From assembly GCF_019048265.1 (NCBI RefSeq), contig NZ_CP077311.1:186001-250000 (forward strand): a DNA stretch of 64,000 nucleotides, given 5' to 3'. A program made the position numbers and the translations under genes. A model generated the notes under the pieces. The model made no database searches and was not told where the DNA came from. It saw only the letters and a list, made by a program, of their open reading frames with translations. This DNA is from Aeromonas sp. FDAARGOS 1405. Lineage in GTDB: Bacteria; Pseudomonadota; Gammaproteobacteria; Enterobacterales; Aeromonadaceae. Positions within the stretch are counted from its first letter, which is position 1. Every line of letters begins with the position of its first letter. Positions 57,368 through 64,000 of the stretch are shown here, piece after piece.

Positions 57368-59899
57368 TTAGAAAGTACGACCGATGTTGAAGGAGAAGAC
57401 TTCGGTACGATCCCCTTCGTATTTCTTGATTGGCTTGGCCAGGGCGAACACCAGCGGTCCCATCGGTGAGAGCCACTGCAAGGAGACACCTGCAGAGACA
57501 CGGATATTACCCGGATTGGAGTAGTCCTGACTCAAATAGTTGCAATCCGAACCGGCAGCACAGGGGTAGGCACCATTGGCAAAATCGGTGCTCCAGACGG
57601 TACCCGCATCAACAAATGCCGTGGTCCGGATCTGCGGACGATAGGTCTCGGAGACGAACGGGGTCGGGAAGACCAGTTCGAACGAGGCCACCGCCAGTGC
57701 GTTACCACCCACCGAGGTGTCGGAACCTTCGTAATAACCGGTCTCGCATGGCTGATTGCCGGTACAGCTGCCAGAGCCCGGCTTGTTGTAAGTTTTGTAG
57801 ATGGCCTTGGGACCAATGGTATTGCTCTTGAAGCCACGTACCGTATCGAAACCACCGGCATAGTAGTTCTCGAAAAACGGCAGCATGCTGTCATCACCAT
57901 AACCATTGCCGTAGGAGACCCGCCCCTTGCCGATCACTACCCAGCTGTGATCTGCATCAAGCGGGAAGTAGTGGGCATCTTCGGCGGAGAGCTTGTAGTA
58001 CTGCAACTCCATGCCCGGCACGGTCACCTTGGCGTTGATACGCTGACGATCACCAGAGGTCGGGAACATCCCCTTGTTCAGGGTGGAACGGGTCCAGCCT
58101 GCGGTCATATCGACGGTGACGAAGTCGAGGTTGGAGCCGTCCTGGGAGTAGATATTCCAGAACTGATCCATCTGCACCGACTGGCGATTATCGTTCCACT
58201 GATCCCAGCAGTAGGTGTTGCCATTGGTATCCGGGTTGTCTTTCAGACACTCCTGATAGTTCTGGGCATTGAACGACGGGCGGCTCAGTTTGGTACTCTC
58301 GATACCGGTACTGAAGTCAAGTCGATTGAACTCGTTGACCGGGAAGCCACTGGAGAGACGGAAACCGATGGTTTCGTTCTCGTAATCGACGATATCGGCG
58401 TCATCGGCACGGAACTGGTTGTAGTAGAGTCGCCCACCCAGGCTAACGCCGTCCACAGTGAAGTAGGGATCGTTGTAGCTCAGATCAACGTTCTTGGAGT
58501 AGTCGTTGGTACTGGCGTTGATGGAGACCGTCTTCCCGGTCCCCATAAAGTTATTCTGAGAGATCCCGGCCTGCAGGCTTAGACCCGATTCGGTACCGTA
58601 ACCGATACCGGCGTTGATGGAACCTGCAGGCTGCTCCTTGACCTTGAAGTCGAGATCAACCAGGTCATCGTTGCCCGGCACCCGCTTGGTGTCCACTTCG
58701 ACGCTCTCGAAGTAGCCAAGGCGATTGAGGCGGCTCTTGGACTGTTCGATGTTGTCGGAGGAGAGCCAGGTGCCCTCCATCTGGCGCATCTCGCGACGCA
58801 GCACCTGATCCTCAGTGGTGGCGTTACCGCTGAAGTTGATGTTGCGCACATAGACACGGGGGCCAGGCTCTACGTTGACGATCAGCTCAACTTCCTTGGT
58901 CTTGTCATTGACCTGCGGGAAGGTGACCACTTTCGGATAGGCGTAGCCGTAACGGCCGAGGAACTTGGAGAGCACTTCTTCGGTGTGAGTCACCTGGCTG
59001 GCGGAGTAGGTGCTGCCAGCAGCGATCGGGATCAACCCCTTCATCTCGCCACCGCGATCAATCAGGTCGCCCTTGAGCTGGACACCGGAGACCTTGTACT
59101 GATCCCCTTCCTTGATGTTGAGGGTGACATAGACTCCCTTCTTGTCCGGGGTCATGGAGACCTGGGTGGACTCCTGCTGGAAGCGGATGTAGCCGCGATC
59201 CATGTAGTAGGAGCGCAGCGTTTCGATATCACCGGCCAGCTTCTGCTTCTGGTAACGCTGATCGGCGGTGAAGTTCCACCAGGGTACTTCGTCACGGAGG
59301 GAGAGTTGGGCCAGCAGCTTCTCTTCCGGGAAGACGCTATTACCGACGATGTTGATCTGCTGGATTTTTGCAGCCTGACCTTCGACAAAGGTAAACTTCA
59401 GATCAACCCGGTTGCGCGGCAACGGGGTGACAATGGCCTTGACCTTGGCAGAGTATTTACCCACGCCATAGTAGAAATCTTCCAACCCCTTTTCGAGGGA
59501 GGTCAGTACGGTGCGATCCAGCGGGTCGCCGACACGGATACCGGAAGACTCCAGACTCTGGGTCAGTTGTTCTTCCTTGATATCCTTGTTGCCAGAAAAT
59601 TCGATGCTGGAGATGGTCGGACGCTCCTTGACCATCACCTGCAGCACCTGGCCGTCACGGTAAACCTTCACATCCTCAAAGTTGCCCGAGGCGTAAAGCT
59701 TCTTGATGGCACTGGCCAGAGCCACGGAATCGACGGTATCACCGACCCGGATCGGCAGGTTCAACAGTGCGGCACCCAGGGTCACCCGTTGCAGACCTTC
59801 GACCTGGATATCTTGCACCACAAAAGAGGCAGGGGCCGCCTGGGCCAGGAAACTGGCACCCAGCAGGCAACTCAACACCAATGCTTTTTTAACAGCCAT
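57368..59899 (-). CDS. bamA: Outer-membrane protein assembly factor BamA
   Basis: BamA inserts beta-barrel proteins into the outer membrane. The 843-residue precursor (E. coli 810) has a signal peptide ending LAQA at residue 21, five POTRA domains (from [15 protein letters not shown]) and a C-terminal 16-strand barrel. The loop-6 motif is in [14 protein letters not shown] and the final strand ends [11 protein letters not shown], with the terminal Phe. The extra length lies in barrel loops, one containing paired cysteines. The start [10 protein letters not shown] is chosen by the signal peptide; the longer frame adds 22 codons overlapping the spacer after rseP. Confidence 0.97.
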   Translation of the reverse strand: MAVKKALVLSCLLGASFLAQAAPASFVVQDIQVEGLQRVTLGAALLNLPIRVGDTVDSVALASAIKKLYASGNFEDVKVYRDGQVLQVMVKERPTISSIEFSGNKDIKEEQLTQSLESSGIRVGDPLDRTVLTSLEKGLEDFYYGVGKYSAKVKAIVTPLPRNRVDLKFTFVEGQAAKIQQINIVGNSVFPEEKLLAQLSLRDEVPWWNFTADQRYQKQKLAGDIETLRSYYMDRGYIRFQQESTQVSMTPDKKGVYVTLNIKEGDQYKVSGVQLKGDLIDRGGEMKGLIPIAAGSTYSASQVTHTEEVLSKFLGRYGYAYPKVVTFPQVNDKTKEVELIVNVEPGPRVYVRNINFSGNATTEDQVLRREMRQMEGTWLSSDNIEQSKSRLNRLGYFESVEVDTKRVPGNDDLVDLDFKVKEQPAGSINAGIGYGTESGLSLQAGISQNNFMGTGKTVSINASTNDYSKNVDLSYNDPYFTVDGVSLGGRLYYNQFRADDADIVDYENETIGFRLSSGFPVNEFNRLDFSTGIESTKLSRPSFNAQNYQECLKDNPDTNGNTYCWDQWNDNRQSVQMDQFWNIYSQDGSNLDFVTVDMTAGWTRSTLNKGMFPTSGDRQRINAKVTVPGMELQYYKLSAEDAHYFPLDADHSWVVIGKGRVSYGNGYGDDSMLPFFENYYAGGFDTVRGFKSNTIGPKAIYKTYNKPGSGSCTGNQPCETGYYEGSDTSVGGNALAVASFELVFPTPFVSETYRPQIRTTAFVDAGTVWSTDFANGAYPCAAGSDCNYLSQDYSNPGNIRVSAGVSLQWLSPMGPLVFALAKPIKKYEGDRTEVFSFNIGRTF

Positions 59900-59933
59900 T
59901 TTGTTCTTATGTGTCCTTGTTGATGCTCTGGCC

Positions 59934-61286
59934 TCAGAGGCGAGCGAAATCGTTAAACAGCGCAATGCCCATCAATAACATCAGAATGGCGGCACCGATC
60001 CTGAAACCCACTTCCTGTATTTTCTCTGAGACCGGCTTGCCGGTGACTGCTTCGATAAGGAAATAGACCAGATGGCCACCGTCCAGCACCGGTAGGGGAA
60101 ACAAATTGATGATCCCCAGGTTGACGCTGATCAGCGCCAGAAAACTCAAGAAATAGACCAGACCATAGTCGGCACTGCTACCAGCACCCTTGGCTATCGA
60201 GATAGGGCCGCTCAGGTTGTCTAGCGACACTATGCCAGCTACCAGCTTGCCGATCATGTCAAAGGTGAGCGTGATCAGGCTCCAGGTCTTGTCGGCCCCC
60301 TGCCACAGCGCTTGCAAAGGCCCATACTGTAACAGAATTCGATATTCATCCGGTAATGGAACCAGTTGCGGCGAGAGACCGACGAATCCAACCAGCTTAC
60401 CCTGCACCTTGCGACTATCCGGGGTCAGAGTCACGTTGAGATCACTGTTGTTGCGCTCAACCACCACTTGCAGAGGTTCGCCCGGTGCCTGCTGCACCAG
60501 CTCGACAAACTGGGTCCAGGCGGTGATTGGCTGATCGCCGACCTGTTTGATACGGTCACCAACCTGCAGCCCCGCCTTTTCACTGGCACTCTTGGCCACC
60601 ACGGCAGCCACGACTGGCAGCACTTTACCACTCAGGGGAACGATCCCCAGACTCCCGATGGGCGACTCTTTATCCGGATCGAAGGTCCAGCCGGTCAGCG
60701 ACAAGGTTTTGTCAGTGGCATAGCTGGTATTGGGCGCTTGCACCTTGAGGGTGACTGCATCGTCACCCAAATGGCTGATAAGGGCGTAGGTGACGCTCTC
60801 CCAGTCACCAGTCTGTTCATCGCCGACCCCGACAATCTCCATCCCGGGCAGCACACCCGCCTCGGCCACGATGGATGCCGGACGCACTTCACCTATCACC
60901 GGCTTGACGCTTGGCACCCCGATGATAAACATCAACCAGAGGGCAACCAGAGCAAACACGAAGTTGGCCATGGGACCGGCAGCCACGATTGCCATCCGCG
61001 CCCAGACACTCTTGTGATTGAAAGCGTACTGCTCGTCACCGGGCTTGAGCTCGTCCACCCGGCCGTCCAGCATCTTGACGTAACCGCCGAGGGGGATCAG
61101 GGCCAGCACGTACTCGGTGCCATCCTTGCCCATCCGGCGCCAGATGGCCTTGCCAAAACCGATGGAGAAACGCTCAACCTTGACGCCACAACGACGGGCC
61201 ACCCAGAAGTGGCCAAACTCGTGCACTGCGACCAGCAGGCCCAGCGCAACGACAAAGGCGCCGATATTCCACAACACACCACCCAT
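59934..61286 (-). CDS. rseP: Site-2 zinc metalloprotease RseP
   Basis: RseP cuts the anti-sigma factor RseA within the membrane, activating sigma E, and clears leftover signal peptides. The 450-residue protein (E. coli 450) has the active site HEFGH at residues 22-26, exactly the E. coli position. Two central PDZ domains and a second catalytic motif [13 protein letters not shown] near the C terminus complete it. The ATG overlaps the dxr stop by one base (TGATG), with GGAG upstream. bamA follows, coupling stress sensing with outer-membrane assembly. Confidence 0.97.
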   Translation of the reverse strand: MGGVLWNIGAFVVALGLLVAVHEFGHFWVARRCGVKVERFSIGFGKAIWRRMGKDGTEYVLALIPLGGYVKMLDGRVDELKPGDEQYAFNHKSVWARMAIVAAGPMANFVFALVALWLMFIIGVPSVKPVIGEVRPASIVAEAGVLPGMEIVGVGDEQTGDWESVTYALISHLGDDAVTLKVQAPNTSYATDKTLSLTGWTFDPDKESPIGSLGIVPLSGKVLPVVAAVVAKSASEKAGLQVGDRIKQVGDQPITAWTQFVELVQQAPGEPLQVVVERNNSDLNVTLTPDSRKVQGKLVGFVGLSPQLVPLPDEYRILLQYGPLQALWQGADKTWSLITLTFDMIGKLVAGIVSLDNLSGPISIAKGAGSSADYGLVYFLSFLALISVNLGIINLFPLPVLDGGHLVYFLIEAVTGKPVSEKIQEVGFRIGAAILMLLMGIALFNDFARL

Positions 61287-62479
61287 CAGCCAAGCTCCTC
61301 AATCAAAGTGTGAGCACGGGCTCTTGCCGCACCGTCCAGGGCAAACAGATCATCGAGCGAGCCGACGGCGCTGCTCTCCAGCGCCAGCATCACAGCCTCG
61401 TTGATCCGGGCAATATCCATAAAGCCGATGCGCCCGGCCAGGAAGGCGGCAACCGCCTCCTCGTTGGCTGCATTGAGCGCAGTGGTCGCCGCTTGTCCCT
61501 TCTGGCAGGCATTGATGGCCAGCGCCAGACAGGGGTAGCGTTCGTAATCAGGCCGGATAAAGCTGAACTCTCCGACACTGAAGAAATCCAAAGGTTCCAC
61601 ACTGGAGGGGATGCGATTGGGATAAGCCAGCGCATGAGCGATGGGGGTACACATATCCGGATTGCCAAGCTGGGCCAGCACGGAGCCATCCTTATACTGC
61701 ACCATGGAGTGGATCACAGACTGCGGGTGGATCACCACCTGGATCTGCTCGGGGGCCGCATTGAACAACCAGCGCGCCTCGATGTACTCCAGACCCTTAT
61801 TGATCATGGTGGCGGAGTCGACCGAAATCTTGGCCCCCATCGACCAGTTGGGATGCGCGATGGCTTGCGCCGGCGTCACCTTGGCCAGCTCGCTGATCTC
61901 GGTGTAACGGAACGGGCCGCCGGAACCGGTAAGCAAAATCTTGCTGATCCCTGCCGCCGCCAGATCGCAAAAGCCGGGCTGACGCTGCACAGCGGTCGGC
62001 AAACACTGGAAGATGGCATTGTGCTCGCTGTCGATGGGCAGTAGCTCGGCGCCATGCTCGCGCACGGCCTCCATGAAGAAAGCACCGGACATTACCAGCG
62101 CCTCCTTGTTGGCCAACAGAATGCGCTTGCCGGCGCGCACCGCAGCCATGGTCGGGGCCAGGCCTGCCGCACCAACGATGGCTGCCATCACGCTATGGGC
62201 ATCGGGATGAGCGGCTACTTCGCACAGTGCTTGAGCACCACAAAGCACTCGGGTGGCACTGCCGTGCGCTTTCAGGCGGACAGTCAGTTCGCGGGCGGCA
62301 TCCTCATCGACCATCACGGCAAAACGGGGAGAGAATTCGAGGCTATCCCGCAACATGGCATTCACGTTGCGGGCAGCGGTCAACGCCAGCACTTGCCAAC
62401 TGCCCGGATTGTGGCGCAGCACCTTCAGGGTACTCTGACCGATGGAGCCGGAAGCCCCCAGAATAACCAGGTTGCGCAT
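61286..62479 (-). CDS. dxr: 1-deoxy-D-xylulose-5-phosphate reductoisomerase
   Basis: Dxr converts DXP to methylerythritol phosphate, the committed step of the MEP isoprenoid pathway. The 397-residue protein (E. coli 398) has the NADPH loop [13 protein letters not shown], the metal-binding [22 protein letters not shown] and [15 protein letters not shown]. The ATG overlaps the cdsA stop (TGATG) with AGGAG upstream. Its position between cdsA and rseP differs from E. coli, where dxr precedes uppS. Confidence 0.97.
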   Translation of the reverse strand: MRNLVILGASGSIGQSTLKVLRHNPGSWQVLALTAARNVNAMLRDSLEFSPRFAVMVDEDAARELTVRLKAHGSATRVLCGAQALCEVAAHPDAHSVMAAIVGAAGLAPTMAAVRAGKRILLANKEALVMSGAFFMEAVREHGAELLPIDSEHNAIFQCLPTAVQRQPGFCDLAAAGISKILLTGSGGPFRYTEISELAKVTPAQAIAHPNWSMGAKISVDSATMINKGLEYIEARWLFNAAPEQIQVVIHPQSVIHSMVQYKDGSVLAQLGNPDMCTPIAHALAYPNRIPSSVEPLDFFSVGEFSFIRPDYERYPCLALAINACQKGQAATTALNAANEEAVAAFLAGRIGFMDIARINEAVMLALESSAVGSLDDLFALDGAARARAHTLIEELG

Positions 62480-63336
62480 CAAAACTCCTGACTGAGTAGC
62501 AGATAACTGAGGAGAAACACTGGCAGAGCAGCAGTCAGACTATCAATCCGATCTAGCACCCCACCATGACCTGGCAGCAGGGTGCCGGAGTCCTTGATGC
62601 CCGCTTCACGCTTGAACATACTCTCGGTCAGATCGCCGAGTACCGAAGCAAGCACCGCCAGCAAGGAGCAGAACAGCACGATAACCATCTTGGCAGGAAC
62701 AAACCCCATCCACCAGGTGACGCCGATGGCCAGCAGGCTGGCGGTAAAGAGCCCACCGCACATCCCTTCAATGGTTTTGCCCGGACTGACGGCCGGTGCC
62801 AGCTTGTGTTTACCAAACGCCCTGCCAAAAAAATACGCGCCAGAATCTGCCGCCCAGACCAGCCCCATGACGAAGAGCAGGATCCAGGCTCCCATCATGG
62901 GGTCATGGTAAAAGTTGTAACCACGAATGGCGACCAGCGACCAGAAGAAGGGAACCAGGGTCACCAGACCAAACAGGGACTTGAGCCAGATTGACTCCTT
63001 CCACAGCTTGGCGCTCTGGGGATAGCGCAGCACCAGCAGCAGACCCAGCAGCCACCAGCTTACCGCGGTCCAGAGCACGCCCATCACCAGCGGATGCAGA
63101 TGGGGAGTCCAGAGCTGCTCCACCGGCAACCAGAACAAGCTTGCCCCGAGCAGCAGGCAGAATACGATGGGTAACCATTGTTGCGGGGCGGCAGAGACAA
63201 AGCCGCTCCATTCACGGCTGGCCAGCAAAAAGACCAGCGCAGCCAACAGGGCAAAAAACTTCAATGGCAGAAAGAAAAGCGCCCCCAATACCAGGGGGAT
63301 CAACATCAAAGCAGTAATAATTCGTTGTTTTAGCAA
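62479..63336 (-). CDS. cdsA: Phosphatidate cytidylyltransferase
   Basis: CdsA makes CDP-diacylglycerol, the precursor of all phospholipids, at the inner membrane. The 285-residue protein (E. coli 285) has about eight membrane segments and the C-terminal signature [20 protein letters not shown], continuing into GVLDRIDS, the metal-binding catalytic region. It overlaps dxr by one base and follows uppS after 27 bases. Confidence 0.96.
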   Translation of the reverse strand: MLKQRIITALMLIPLVLGALFFLPLKFFALLAALVFLLASREWSGFVSAAPQQWLPIVFCLLLGASLFWLPVEQLWTPHLHPLVMGVLWTAVSWWLLGLLLVLRYPQSAKLWKESIWLKSLFGLVTLVPFFWSLVAIRGYNFYHDPMMGAWILLFVMGLVWAADSGAYFFGRAFGKHKLAPAVSPGKTIEGMCGGLFTASLLAIGVTWWMGFVPAKMVIVLFCSLLAVLASVLGDLTESMFKREAGIKDSGTLLPGHGGVLDRIDSLTAALPVFLLSYLLLSQEF

Positions 63337-63363
63337 AAGAAACCTCTCTCTTGGGAGCGGGGT

Positions 63364-64000
63364 TTAGCCGGTCTGCTGCTCGGCGATCAATTCCCGGATC
63401 TGTTCACCCGTGCAGCCGAAGCGGCGTTCGCGGGCAACAAAGGAGGCAACGGCCTCACTGAACTCGGCCTCGTTGAAATCGGGCCACAACACCGGGGTAA
63501 AGTAGAGCTCGGCATAGGCGAGCTGCCATAATACAAAGTTGCTGATGCGATGGTCACCACCGGTGCGGATCAACAGGTCCACGGGTGGCAGATCGGCCAT
63601 GCAAACCTCGCGGGTCAACATGGATTCATCAATGTCGTCAGCGGCCAGTTCACCGGCCGCCACTGCTTTAGCCAGCTTGCGGGCAGCCTGAGCGATATCC
63701 CACTGGCCACCATAGTTGGCCGCAATATTCAGGGTCAATCCCTTGTTATTGGCGGTCAAGGCTTCTGCCTTGGCAATTTTGGCCTGCAACCGCTCACTGA
63801 AGCGAGCAGTATCGCCAATTACCTTGAGCCGGATCCCGTGACTGTGAAGTTTGTTCACCTCACGGCCCAGCACGGTAACGAACAGTTCCATCAAAGCGCT
63901 GACCTCCCCTTCCGGGCGGCGCCAGTTCTCGCTGGAGAATGCAAACAGGGTCAATGCCTCGATTTTGGCGCGCGCAGCAAAGGTAACGGCCTCGCGCACT
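63364..64000 (-). CDS. uppS: Undecaprenyl diphosphate synthase (5' end beyond window)
   Basis: UppS condenses isopentenyl diphosphate units to C55 undecaprenyl diphosphate, the carrier lipid for peptidoglycan and O-antigen. The visible 211 or so residues cover most of the enzyme but lack the N-terminal MDGNGRWA segment. Seen are [27 protein letters not shown] and [16 protein letters not shown]. At the place of the metal-binding Glu213 of E. coli (RTGGEHRISN) this protein has Asp. It continues upstream past the window edge. Confidence 0.95.
   Translation of the reverse strand, partial: VREAVTFAARAKIEALTLFAFSSENWRRPEGEVSALMELFVTVLGREVNKLHSHGIRLKVIGDTARFSERLQAKIAKAEALTANNKGLTLNIAANYGGQWDIAQAARKLAKAVAAGELAADDIDESMLTREVCMADLPPVDLLIRTGGDHRISNFVLWQLAYAELYFTPVLWPDFNEAEFSEAVASFVARERRFGCTGEQIRELIAEQQTG

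Overview
The window looks like chromosomal DNA of Aeromonas (Gammaproteobacteria). Nearly every housekeeping protein reads as a close relative of its Enterobacteriaceae or Vibrionaceae counterpart. Base composition is GC-rich, and several gene orders are typical gammaproteobacterial ones. These are recognitions from the sequence, not database results.

Layout. 0-8.2 kb: hemA-prfA-prmC on the minus strand, divergent from lolB-ispE-tRNA-Gln-prs, followed by a UshA/NadN-like lipoprotein nucleotidase and pth. 8.3-10.5 kb: ychF, then an eight-gene tRNA array (Met, Gln x3, Met, Gln, Met, Leu) built from internal duplications. 10.6-20.1 kb: a YfbS-like permease; pnuC with a nucleoside phosphorylase and a YeiL-like regulator; yqfB; a DUF1622 membrane protein; a GH13 alpha-glucosidase; a DHA2 efflux pump; a beta-phosphoglucomutase-like HAD; and a small unknown. 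20.1-27.5 kb is the most accessory-looking part. It holds a protein made of three fused RidA domains; a LuxR-type regulator coupled to hchA; a LysR regulator divergent from a quinone oxidoreductase; a second copy of the RidA gene's 3' end and terminator; and an AT-rich cassette of a small cysteine-rich protein and a DNA methyltransferase. 27.6-35.7 kb: tkt divergent from metK (with MetJ-type operators), then sprT-endA-rsmE-gshB-yqgE-yqgF. 35.7-44.3 kb: a peptide transporter, mdtL-yidZ, and a MoxR-DUF58-transglutaminase operon. 44.3-48 kb: a sodium:alanine-type symporter, transaldolase and a DUF3545 protein. 48-64 kb: the classic envelope/replication cluster on the minus strand, uppS-cdsA-dxr-rseP-bamA-skp-lpxD-fabZ-lpxA-lpxB-rnhB-dnaE-accA, with dxr between cdsA and rseP.

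How the genes work together. The last 16 kb links isoprenoid and phospholipid precursor synthesis, lipid A synthesis, outer-membrane protein assembly, DNA replication and fatty-acid initiation in one tightly packed series with many overlapping starts. tkt and tal give the non-oxidative pentose phosphate pathway and prs drains it into nucleotides. The surface nucleotidase, PnuC and phosphorylase suggest scavenging of NAD-derived nucleosides. RidA, HchA and the quinone oxidoreductase suggest a small reactive-metabolite defence neighbourhood.

The best candidates for something undescribed are the triple RidA fusion with its duplicated 3' scar, and the cysteine-rich protein/methyltransferase pair.
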